Shown piece after piece: positions 32,620 to 43,120 of a stretch of 64,000 bases of DNA. Under the pieces are notes generated by a model. The model was given only the letters and a program-made list of their open reading frames with translations. It had not been told where the DNA came from and ran no database searches. Source of the stretch: Leucosporidium creatinivorum. Its lineage: Eukaryota; Basidiomycota; Microbotryomycetes; Leucosporidiales; Leucosporidiaceae. Both the position numbers and the translations under genes were made by a program. The stretch spans positions 638,073-702,072 of the forward strand of contig BCKL01000015.1 of assembly GCA_001600635.1 (NCBI GenBank). Direction: 5' to 3'. How positions within the stretch are numbered: position 1 is the first letter of the stretch; every line of letters starts with the position of its first letter.

Positions 32620-35600
32620 ATGGAGTCTAGTACAGCTCAGCACGAGTCTGAGCTCACCTACGTCCGACACTGCGACATCCCCCTCCCACTCTCCATCAAG
32701 CTCTCGTCCTTACAAGGCTCTTTACCGTCGCATTCCCTCTCGGCCTTACTGGACAATCCTACATTAAAGCATACAGGCTCCCAACAAGCCCTACCCCCCG
32801 ATCTGTACCTCATCATCCAACTCTGGAGCGACAACAACCAACTGATCCCGCCCATCCAATCCGCTCATAAATCCTTCAAATCATCTACCAACTACCAATG
32901 GAATGAACAAATCACGTTACCCATCAAATACCGCGACCTCCCCCGCGACGCTCAACTCACTTTCACCGTCTACGATATCGCCTCTCCCCGCTCGGTGGCC
33001 ATTATCGGGGGGTCGACGTTGAGGTTGTTTGGCAAGAAGGCGACGTTGAAGAAGGGGAAACAGAGGTTGTTTGTGTGGAAAGGGGTGCAGGCGGATGGGA
33101 GGGCGGAGAGTGAGACGCCGAGTAAAGTGGGGGGACCGAGGGATGAGATGGGTAGGTTGGAGAAGGAGGTGAAGAGGCATGAGAGGGGGGATGTTACTAG
33201 GTTGGATTGGTTGGACAAGTTGGCGTTTAGGCAGATTGAGAGGATCCATGCGGTGGGTCTCTTTCGCTGTTCTGAGGCGAGGAGGAGGAGGAACGCCGAA
33301 CGCCGAAGCTGACCTCTTGCGCCTCTACTCCTTCACCCTCGCAACCACAGGCCGAATCAGAAAAGAGTGAGAACCTCTTCCTCTACATTGACATGCCTCG
33401 CTTCGACTTCCCCGTCGTCTTTTCCGAGCCGGTTCGTCTTTCTCTGTCGCTCTCCTCCCTCGCTCCTCACTGACCCTCCCCTTACCACAGGAATACCCCC
33501 TCGCCGTCCTCGCCTCTCTCACACCATCCCACTCGACACTTACACCCACTCCTGCCAATATCACCGCGACCCTCCTCTCCTTCTCCCAACGCGGCGACAC
33601 CGACTCGGCCTCCCTCTTCTCTATCGTCGACCCCGAGATCGTACGCGAGAACCCAGTGGAAGCGAAGCATAGGCGCTTAGTACGGAGTCACAGGAACGGT
33701 CCCCTAGATAGGGAGTTGAAGCCCAACGCCAAGATCCGCGACGAGCTGAACGTGAGCTTCTCCCTTCTCTCTCCTCTCCTCCCTCTCGGTTCGATGCTTC
33801 GCTAACCACCAAGCCCAACTTCAAACAGGACATCCTCCGCTACCCGCCTACCCGTCCTCTAACCTCCCCTCAACGCGACCTAATCTGGCAATTCCGCTTC
33901 TACCTCACTCGGGACAAGAGGGCTTTGACTAAATTCCTCAAATCCGTCGTGTGGACCGACCCGGGAGAGGTCAAACAGGCGGTGGAGACGCTGTTGCCGA
34001 TGTGGGCGGAGGTGGAGATGGATGATGCGCTGGAACTACTTGGGCCCGGGGAGGGGTTTAGGGAGAGGAGAGTGAGGGCGTATGCGGTGGGACTGTTGGG
34101 GAAGGCGGATGATGAGGTGTGCAATGGGGCAGAGATGGAGAGGCGGAAGAAGCTGACGATGTGCGGACTCACAGGAACTCATGCTTTACCTCCTCCAACT
34201 GGTTCAAGCCCTCAAGTTCGAGACGCCCACTTCCCCCTCCCCTTCCTCCTCCTCCATCCGCCACTCTCGTCATCTCACTCGTCTTACTACTCCCACCTCC
34301 TCCGCCGTCGCCGACTCCGCCCTCCCGACCCTCGCCGACTTCCTCATCGAGAGAAGCGCGAGAAACCCGGTCCTCGGCAACCACTTCCACTGGTATATTC
34401 AGGTCGAGTGTGAGGATAAGATGAGGGGGAAGATGTTTGAGGAGGTGGCGAAGAGGTTTGAGAAGAGGGTGAAGGAGGTGGGTGTCTGCTCTTGCTCTCT
34501 CGGCGCTCGGCGCTCGGCGCTGACCCGCCTTCCTCACCACAGCTCGAACCGACCTCCTCCTCGTCAACGCCATCTCGACTCGACCTCCTAAAACGTCAAT
34601 CAACCTTCATTACTCGTATTTCTTCCCTCGCCGTCGAGCTCCGCAACTCAAAGGACGCCCGCCCAAAGAAGGTCGACCGACTCCGCTCGGTCCTCTCCTC
34701 CTCCTCCTCGCACCTCGGCACCTTCCCCCCCATCCCCCTCCCCCTCGACGCCCGCATCTCCATAACCGGCATCGACGCCGACAAGTCCTCCGTCTTCAAA
34801 TCCAACCTCTTTCCCCTCCGTCTTCATCTCCTCACCTCCGAGCCTTCCCTCCCCGGCGAGCCTCCCAGTTCCTACCCCGTCATCTTCAAAAACGGCGACG
34901 ACCTCCGCCAAGACCAGCTCGTCATCCAACTCATCACCCTCATGGACCGGTTGCTTCGCAAGGAGAACTTGGATCTCAAGTTGATGCCGTATAGGGTTCT
35001 GGCGACGGGGCAGGTGGATGGTATGGTCCAGTTTGTCGAGAGTAAGACGTTGCAGGATATTAGTAATGAGTTTGGGGGCAGCTTGTTGGGGTATTTGAGG
35101 CAGGGGAATCCGGATCCCGGGAGCGTGGGCACGTATGGTGTTAGGCCGGAGGTGTTGGATACGTATATCAGGAGCTGTGGTAAGTCTTCGTTCTCTCCCT
35201 GGCGCTACCTTCTCGCCTGAGCTTCGTCGGCGGTGTCGGGTGGAGCGCTCGCTCACTCTCTTTCTCGGCGACCGCTCAACAGCGGGCTACTGCGTCGTCA
35301 CCTACCTCCTCGGCGTAGGAGATCGTCACCTCGATAACCTCCTCCTCTCGCCCGATGGTCACTTCTTCCATGGTGAGCGACACGAGCAGCGTCGACCCAT
35401 CCTCGGCCGAGCACCTCGCTGACCTCTTCTCTCCCCCTCACCACCACCAGTCGACTTCGGCTACATCCTCGGCCGCGACCCCAAGCCCTTCCCTCCCGCC
35501 GTCAAAGTCTGCAAAGAGATGGTCGACGCGATGGGCGGGATGCACTCGCCTCACTACGCCCGCTTCAAGAGCCTGTGCTACACCGCCTTCACCTCCCTAC

Positions 35601-35900
35601 GCAAGAACGCCAACCTCATCATCAACCTTGTTGCCTTGATGGTGGATGCTAATATCCCGGATATCAAGATGGAGCCGGATAAGGCGGTGCTGAAGGTGCG
35701 TTGCGCATCTTTCTTTCTCACTGCAAGCCGAGCCGAGCTGATCCCGGGCTTGCTCGACTTGATAGGTCCAGGACAAGTTCCTCCTCAACCTCTCGGAGGA
35801 GGAAGCCATCAAGGCGTTCGAAGCGCTTCTGAACGAGACCTCGTACTTCACCTCGGTCCTCGATAGGATTCACTCGGTCGCTCAATATTGGAGGTCGTGA
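32620..35900 (+). CDS. VPS34: Class III phosphatidylinositol 3-kinase VPS34
   Basis: Lipid kinase making PI(3)P from phosphatidylinositol on endosomes and autophagosomes, in complex with Vps15 and Atg6/Beclin. The start ATG 32620 ([20 protein letters not shown]) leads into a C2 domain ([60 protein letters not shown]). The helical PIK domain is seen as [20 protein letters not shown] and [14 protein letters not shown]. The kinase N-lobe has [20 protein letters not shown] and [17 protein letters not shown]; the catalytic loop is [14 protein letters not shown] and the activation segment starts [16 protein letters not shown]. The C-terminal helix ends [12 protein letters not shown], the membrane-binding end known for VPS34. 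All catalytic residues I can check are intact. Confidence 0.96.
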
Positions 35901-36297
35901 GGGGAGGGGTAAGTAGTCCGTGCGAGATATCGTAGTGTGTTGTAGTCGTGCTTCTGTGACGTCGCTCCTTTGTGCTGTCTATCGGCGGGCCTGAGAGCCA
36001 AGCGAGCACTTCGGCGATGAGCTTAGCTCGGCGCATTACTCGTATCAATGCGCAATTGCTTCTCAATCTGGTATGAGATGCTTGTCAGCTAGTCTCTCTT
36101 TACTTATTGAGCTTGAGCTTGAGCTAGAGAGCTTGCTCATCGCAATCGCCGCTCGAGCGCTCGAGCCGACGAGCGGTGGGCTCCTAGGGCAAGCACCGCC
36201 GATTTCGAAACCTGGCTCTCATTCCTGCCACTCGATGCTCGTTCGGCTCGGCTCTCTCATCGTTCTAGTAGTATCGCTACTACCCCCAGCCACCGCT
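35901..36297. other. Intergenic region, no gene seen
   Basis: About 400 bp between VPS34 and the downstream F-box gene, both on the plus strand. A GAGCTTGAGCTTGAGCTAGAGAGC stretch near 36110 is a short imperfect direct repeat. Nothing else recognised. Confidence 0.45.
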
Positions 36298-38007
36298 ATG
36301 GACCCAGCTAGCCTTCAGCCCAACGCGTGCGCTCTAAGCCGCTCTCCGCACGAGCCTCACTCATCACTAACCTCGTCTCTGACTACAGCTCCTCGCCCCA
36401 GCAGCCGCAGCTTATTGATCTACCACCCGAGCTGCTCTCCCAAATCGCCGCTCATCAAGCTCCCCAAGACCTCACCTCCTTCGCCAACGCATCGACTCTC
36501 CTGCGGGACGTCTCATGCCCTCTACTTTACGAGGAGATCACTCTAGGCTGGGCTATCGGTGTGGACGATGAAGGAGAGATTGATATCGATGGTCTGCTAC
36601 AGCTTAAGAAGACTGTGAGGGAGCAGCTGGAGGATTTGGCGGGGGCGACGAGGAAGCTGGAGTGCGTGAGGACGTTGAGGATACTGGAGTACAGCTGGTA
36701 TGGAGAGAAGGAGTGGGAGCTGCTCTCTCAAGCGGTGGGGCGCGCTGCCGTGCTCGAAACGGTGCAGATGGTGAGTTCCACTGAGGCTCGGCGCTTCCGG
36801 CGACGCTCGCGCTGACCCGCTCTCCCGCTCTACACAGGCTCTCAACGGCGAGACCGCAACGGAGGACTACCTCGAGCACGTCGAGATCTTCTGGCAAGCT
36901 CTCATGAAGGTCCCGACACTCCACAGCTTCATCGGCCAGCAAGGACCGGCGGTCCCCCTTCGATTCGACAACTTCGCGGGCCAGCTCAAGCGGATTGACG
37001 TGATGGGCTACAGTCTTGACGAGGAGGATGGGAAGCTGCCTCAGGGATTGGAGAAGCTTACTTTGACGTATGTAGAGGGTGCGGGAGTGCAGTGGTTCCC
37101 TGCCTTGACGTTCGATTCGCTCGAGATGCTGCTTCTCCGCAACCAGGAGGATCAAGGGCTACAGGATCTCATCAGCATCATCAAGGTGAGTAGCCCACTA
37201 GCCCGTCCCTCGTCCATCACTGACCCCCGACCCTTCACAGAGCTTTGTCGCCCTCGGCCGACCCTCCCCTCTCCACACCCTCTCCCTCAACCTCTTCCCC
37301 GAAGGCTTCAGCTTCCTCTCGCACGACTTCTCACACCTCACCACCCTCTTCTCCGCCTTCGACCCCATCGCCTTCCCCAAGCTGGAGATGATCGAGATCC
37401 TGTCGACGCCGGGAACCGATTCGTTCGCTCTTCAAGCCAGGGCTATGGCAGAGGAGTTGCCAGAGTGGTTCCCTCATTTGACCGATTTGAAGCTGTTTCT
37501 GGGGACGGGACAGACACTGTTGAGCTTGAGGTACTCTGCGGAGAGCTTGGTGAGTGCTGAGGTGGGAGGAGAGGGAGCGCCGAGCTGACCTCGGTTCGCG
37601 TCGCGCAGGAATCCTTCGCCGATGCCCTCAACCTTGCCGAGAAGCTGCAGTACCTTACCACGTGCGCTCCAGATTACTCTCTGCCCACTCTCCTCGCCAC
37701 TGACGCCACTGTCCGCTAACAGCAATATCCTCAACTCAGAAGAGCCCTCCGCCTCGCAAGCCAAGATCTGGTTCGAGTGCGTCCTGCTCTCTCGTTACCC
37801 TACACTCTCACTCACTGACCCCTCTCCTCACCACACAGGGAGATCAAACCCCTCAAGCAAGTCTCCGTCCGAGGCTCGGGGCCATTGCAAGAAGGAGGAG
37901 CCGGCTACCTCGCTGTGAGGGATGCGGAGGGGACGCTGCAGGATGTGAAGGACGATGGGATCCGAGCTTTGGTAGGGGAGGATGTACCGGAGGGGTGTGC
38001 TCAGTAA
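36298..38007 (+). CDS. F-box / leucine-rich-repeat-type protein
   Basis: Likely SCF ubiquitin-ligase substrate adaptor, unrelated in detail to the two duplicated F-box genes. Exon 1 is 29 bases (36298-36326, MDPASLQPNA). The intron at 36327-36388 ends CTCTGACTACAG, and exon 2 enters the F-box directly: LIDLPPELLSQIAAHQAPQD, LTSFANASTLLRDVSCPLLY. The body has short leucine-rich units such as RIDVMGYSLDEEDGKLPQGL, EKLTLTYVEGAGVQWFPALT and SLEMLLLRNQEDQGLQDLIS, in the manner of fungal F-box/LRR proteins. Five or more introns. The end (EIKPLKQVSVRGSGPLQEGG onward) stops at TAA 38007. The splice choice for exon 1 is supported because it removes an in-frame stop and uses a good branch site. Confidence 0.72.
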
Positions 38008-38171
38008 TAGTTGATCTCATTGCGCCGAACTCTGCGCGCCGAGGAGAGCAAGCGAGCAGAGCGACGTCTCTCGAACAAGGCGAAGGAGAAGGAATACGTT
38101 CGTAATGATGGCAGGGCTATTGCCGAGGGGATGGTACAGGGATACAGATATAAGCGCACTCCTCGGTTGGC

Positions 38172-40079
38172 CTACTTCTTGAGACGCTTCTTGACTTCCT
38201 CCTCCTGCGGTGGAACGATGAGGGGAGAGGTCAGCAGCCGGATCGGCGAGAAGGCGGTCAATCGAGGCTCACCTTGCACGGATGCAGCATGACCTGGTTG
38301 ATGAAGTCTAGACATGGGAGAGAGCGAGGTCAGCGAGGGAGGAGGCGGGAGCGAGTGAGCGACGAACCTGGCTTGTTGCCCATATGTCCTGACGACCAGT
38401 CTGCGAGGGTGGAGAAGACGGGAGGGTCAGCCGCGAGTGAGGATGTACGGGTTCGCCATTGAGTAGACGGACCTTGAGTGACAGCGTCTGCGAAGGGGAT
38501 AGGAAGGGTCAGCTACGGTCCGGCTCGACTCAGTGCAGAGGTCTGCCACTCACAAGCAAAGATCCGACCTGTGTGGTTGAACCCGGTCGAGACGATAGGA
38601 CCACCCTTGGCCTCGAAAGCTGTCGCGAACGAAAAGGTCAGCGCCGAACCGCTCTCCCTCGCCTCACAAGCCTGAAACATACTCTTAAGCCTCGTCTTGC
38701 TCTCCTTATCCCAAAAATTGATCGTCCCATCCGCTCCGGACGTAGAGAACGTGCCATAAGGATGGAACGAAATGTCGTTGACGGCGAAAACGGTCGATTG
38801 CTTGGACGTTGGCGAGTCTTTGCGGTGACATTTGAAAGTAAAGTTGGAGGCCGCGGCCTTTTCGTCGATGTGTCTGGTGGTGGGAAAGGGTCAACGAGGT
38901 TGGGAGGGCAGGGAGAGCGCAGAAGACGGACTGGATGGCCACTCGGCCTTCGACGGTGCCGAGAGCGTAGCCTGTGGCATCGGGGAAGCATGAGACCTGT
39001 GTGGTGGAGAGGTCAGTATCCAGAGCTAAAGCTCAGCGCGCGCAAAGAACGCACCACACGAGTCTGCCAGCGTAGCGGCGAGTCGACTGTCTTGAACACG
39101 GTTGTCGGCGATTGCAAGTTGATGATCTGGATCTTGCGCTCGGCCGTTCCAACGACCATCAGGGGGTTTGAAATGTCCATGGCTGTGGAGTAGAGGCGTT
39201 AGCGAAGGTGGAAGAGGTACAGGAAAAGTGGGAAGGACGAACTGTAGCAACGCTCGGCGAGCTCGACAGTTCCGGCCAGAGATGGGCTTCGGATGTCCCA
39301 GTAACGAATGGTCTGCGGAGAGAGAGCATCAGCTTACGTCTCGCGAGATGTTCGTGTGGTCGAGGCACACCTTATCCCACGATCCCGTCGCTGGAGGGGG
39401 GAGAAGCGAGCCGTCAGTTTCATAGCGCCGGCTCGACAACAAGAGCAGCACCTACCCAGCAGTCCCTGATTCTGATCTACCCATTTCACACACTTTATCG
39501 GCGCCTCGTGTTGAGCGACCTGTAGAGCCGAGCAGCGCGCGAAGGAGCAACAAACCGATGAGCTGCCGTCCTGTCGCTTAGCAGGCTCGACGAAAGGCTC
39601 ACCTGAGTAGTCTGCCCCGTGCTGACGTCCATAATCCTTGCTGCCTTATCTGCTCCTCCACTGATGCATTTTGTACCGTCCTGCGAGGGGTGAGAAGCGG
39701 GAGAAGGAGCAACAAGGTCAGCTCCGCTCGTGTTTGTAGGCTCGCTTGAGTGTGCGAGAGCTGCAGTAGCACCGTACGACTCTACAGCACCCTAGACCTA
39801 TCCCTGTAGCCTCCTGGCCCAGCAGCAGCCCCACAAGTCGAGCGAGCTCCTCACCTTTGACCACTGCACACAGAGCGCTGGTGCTTCATGAGTGTATTCT
39901 GCTTTCCCCTGCGCCTGCCCCTGATCGTTGACTTGGTAAATGCGAACTTGGTTGGACCAGGAAGCGACGGCGAGCAAGTCGGCGTTGGGAGACCATGCCA
40001 GTGCGGAGGTTGAATCGCTGGGCAAGTTGGGCACTTCAATGTCCTTAGGCTCTACTGGTTTGGCGCCGAAGAATGACAT
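38172..40079 (-). CDS. RAE1: mRNA export factor RAE1/GLE2, WD40 protein
   Basis: Seven-bladed WD40 propeller that docks on nucleoporin Nup98/Nup116 and is needed for poly(A) RNA export. Start ATG 40079 ([20 protein letters not shown]) is followed by blade motifs [75 protein letters not shown] and [20 protein letters not shown]. The family-specific long loop and the sequence [20 protein letters not shown] are present. The C-terminus [11 protein letters not shown] leads to a Lys/Arg tail [10 protein letters not shown] at 38172. At least eight introns, many under 90 bp. It is convergent with the F-box gene (164 bp between stops). Confidence 0.93.
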
Positions 40080-40441
40080 CGTGCTGTACGAGAGCTGTCG
40101 ACCAAGAGCCGAGGTGAAGAGACGAGGTGAGGAGGCGGAGCAAGAGAGCAGTTTGGCTCGGGAGCTCGAAAGGCGGGGATGTCGAGTGTTCGAAAGTGGT
40201 CTCCTACAGCTCGAAGTGAGCCCAAGCAAGTTTGAAATCATCTCAAATCAGCTGTGCGCTACTCTCAGACCTCAGCGGGCTCAAGCTCGCGGTTCGGCGA
40301 TAGCTCGTGATCCTCGCCGAGCAGCGTGAGGTTCAAGCTGCTCAACAACAGGAAGGAAGACTTGAGGGCCAGTAGTACAGAGTCAAAATGTCTTTCTTGG
40401 CGGTATTGGATGCCTTCAACGGCGCAGAGAAGCTGGAGCAG

Positions 40442-40828
40442 TGCGAAGAAGCGAGCTCGGCGATTCGGTCGAGGTGAACAGGGAGGGGTCGAGGAGGAGG
40501 GAGGAGGGAGCGGGCTGTACGAGTGCAGAGGGGGTGCAGGGAGATTAGGAGCCCACTGGTCTCCGTCCAGGCTCCAAACTGTACCCAACTCCTCACCCTT
40601 GACATTTCTCTCGCGCCTGAGTCCAAGTCCAAGCCGAGCTCTCTCTCTCTCTTCCCCCTCCCTCGTCTCGTTCGCTTCGTCGCTCATTTTTCGATGAATC
40701 GACCTCGGCTGCACCTCGATACTCCTCACTACACTCCTACATGACGACACACTCGTCCACAGTCTCTCTCTCTCCCGCTTCGACTTCAACTCAGTACACA
40801 GCTTCTTGAGGCTCGGGCGGAACAGAAC
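40442..40828 (-). repeat. Inverted copy of the 400-bp element at 28881-29280
   Basis: The reverse complement matches 28881-29280 almost base for base, apart from a 14-bp tandem duplication present only in the other copy and a few substitutions. It sits in the 960-bp spacer between the RAE1 start and the ADH stop. On the minus strand a frame of about 250 codons is open across it (40265-41011), but that frame has no ATG near its start and no family I recognise. It may be a small mobile element or part of an uncharacterised gene. Confidence 0.7.
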
Positions 40829-41042
40829 GGTGTCAGGCGAGCAGGAGTAGTGCGCAGAAGCGATCTCGGCGGCAGGAAGGGAGGCTCGGCGATCGTTCAG
40901 AGGCGAGCAGGGAGCGGACGAGCTCGCGAGAATGGCAGCAGTAGGGATGAGATCTAAGCACGGACGCTGACGATTCCAAGCACGGCCCTCTACCTCACAA
41001 GCGAAAAGCAAGAAGCTACAGTCACAACGACCTCGGCGCTCC

Positions 41043-42551
41043 CTAAGCCATCATCAAGACGGGCTTCTTCATCTCGTCAGGGCGCATGGCGCACTCCCAC
41101 GCCTTGTTGCAGTCCTTGAGGGGCATTTTGTTGACCTTGACGCGGATGTCGACCATCTGGCAGAAGCGGAGGCACTGCTCGACCTCGAGGGGAGTGGGAG
41201 CGGGCTGGCCACAGATGGCGAGACGGCGAAGGACGAGGGGCACTGTAGGAGGGAGAGGAGGGGTCACCGAGGGCGAGGAGGGAGGAAGAGAGAAGCTCAA
41301 CATACTCATGGGGACCTCGCAGCGAGACTCGCCCGAGATGTTGGTGAGGCAGAGCTGGCCGTTGTGGCAGAGTCCGCCGACGAAGGAAGGGATGCGCTTC
41401 GACTCGGCCATGCAGCCTGTAAGGTGGTGAGAGTCGAGGTCAGCTATGAGCAGGAAGTAGAGAGCCGAGCCCTAAGCTCACAGAGGATGACCTTGGCACC
41501 TCCCATGTGCATGAGCTCCTTGGCGACGTCCGACTTGGTGCAGTCGATGAAGTGGTCCGAGGCAAGATTCATCTCGCGCTGAAGCTGGTCGCCTTCGCCG
41601 ATGAGGACGGTGCGGAATCCCATGCAGCGAGACATGTCGCAGACGAGCTTGCCGAGACCGCTGTTGAGACGCGAGAGGGCGAGGTTAGCGATCGCCGAGC
41701 GAAAGAGTCGACGAGAGAAGAGGAAGCTCACCCAGCTCCGTGGACAGCGACGATCTCTCCAGCCTTGAGGCACATGTTGTTGAGCGAGTCTGAGGAGGGA
41801 GAGGCGAGAGCAAGGTCAGCTCGGCGATGGGGAGGAGGGAACGCCGAGCCAACTCACTGAAGATGGTAGCGCCACGGAACATGAGAGCGGTCATCTCGGC
41901 GGGGTCCATGCTCTTGGGGCACATGACGCAAGCGTCGGCGCGCATGCAGACGTACTCGGCCATGCCTCCGTCGCGGGTGACGCCTGCGAGAGGGGAGGGA
42001 GAGGTGGAAGATCAGCTCTAAGACGGTGGAGCGGAGAGGGAGGAGAGACAGGCAAACCGTTGTACTGCTGTCCAGTGCAGCACGGGTAGTCTCTGTGTGT
42101 CGAGAAAGGTTGAAGGGTCAGCGGGTGAGTTGAGCGAGGAAGGAGAAGACCAGCACCGAGACTCACCCAGCGCGGCAAGGCTCGCAAGTCATGCAGTGAC
42201 CTCCATGCCAGCTACCGCCGACCATGTCTCCCATCCTGCACTTCATCTCTCCCTCTCCCATAGCGCAGACCTCGCCGATGAACTCGTGGCCGGGAGTACG
42301 AGGGTAGTGGATGCCGTCGAGGAGCTGGTCTTGAGTGACGCTGTCGCTGTTGAGGGAGGGAAGGGAGGAGGGTCAGTGGTGTAGTTGAGTAGTGAGAGGA
42401 GCATTACACACCTGTGCAAGACACCGCAAGCGATGACCTTGACGACGATCTCTCCCCTCCTCGGCTCCTGCCACTTGACCTCCTTCATCTCGAGCTTGCC
42501 GCCCTTGTGGCAGATCTGAGCCGCCATGAACGTCTTGGGGTTCGAGTGCAT
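41043..42551 (-). CDS. Zinc-dependent alcohol dehydrogenase (MDR family)
   Basis: NAD(P)-linked alcohol dehydrogenase of the GroES-like medium-chain family. Start ATG 42551 (MHSNPKTFMAAQICHKGGKL). The GroES-like domain holds EIVVKVIACGVLH, then, over an intron, HYPRTPGHEFIGEVCAMGEG with the catalytic-zinc GHE motif. The structural-zinc cysteines lie in HCMTCEPCRAG and DYPCCTGQQYNG. Next come VTRDGGMAEYVCMRADACVM and the Rossmann loop VHGAGGLGKLVCDM, which fits the GxGGxG dinucleotide motif. NISGESRCEVPMS and MVDIRVKVNKMPLKDCNKAW are from the C-terminal half; the end is KPVLMMA. Which alcohol it uses cannot be told. A decayed partial copy including introns lies at 60.36-61.1 kb. Confidence 0.9.
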
Positions 42552-43120
42552 CTTGTAGTGAGTTGGTGAGTTGGTGGTGTTGGACTTGGGCGAGTTGAAG
42601 AGCAGTGAGATCCAGGAAGCCAATCCTTGATTCGGCCTCCCCGTTCCCTCTCGTTCGCTTGGCCCGTGCTACCTCGACTGCGCCGGCGTGCGAATTGAAC
42701 CGGGTCGTCTGTAGTGGTACGAGGAGATTCAGAAGGGCTGCGCCCGAGCCCCTGACCGGCCCTGTAGGACAATAGAAGCTCTGTCGACCGAATCTCGGCC
42801 CTCGGCGCTCGACGCTCGTCGAATCTCGGCCCTCTCAGCTCTCACTCGCCAACGCCGAGCCTAAGAACGACCAGTAAACGAACCCTGGAGAATTTCATCA
42901 ACACGACCCTGTAGACAATCGACCCATCCTCCAATCCATCCATCTCATTAGCCATCCTCGTCGCCTCGAAAGGCTCGGCGAAAGGGAGAAGGGAGAAGAA
43001 AGGGGAAAGAGCTAAAAACCTCGAAAATAGACTGAAAGCGGATACCATACAAAGAAAGCGCAAAAGTGGTAGTGTAGGGGTATATCCTCATCGAGCTCCT
43101 CCTTCCTCCTCGACCGGAGC
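42552..43120. other. Intergenic region, no gene seen
   Basis: 570 bp between the ADH start and the DSN1 stop. Short frames have no recognisable content. Tandem CTCGGCCCTCGGCGCTCGACGCTCG near 42800 resembles the CTCGGCG word seen in introns. Confidence 0.45.

Noticed and set aside
38459-39193. 244-codon open frame on the plus strand
   Set aside because: Antisense to RAE1; the minus-strand WD40 exons explain the region.
40265-41011. 248-codon open frame on the minus strand in the RAE1-ADH spacer
   Set aside because: No ATG near its start, no recognised domain, and it runs through the duplicated 400-bp element whose other copy has a different frame end. Reported only as a repeat.
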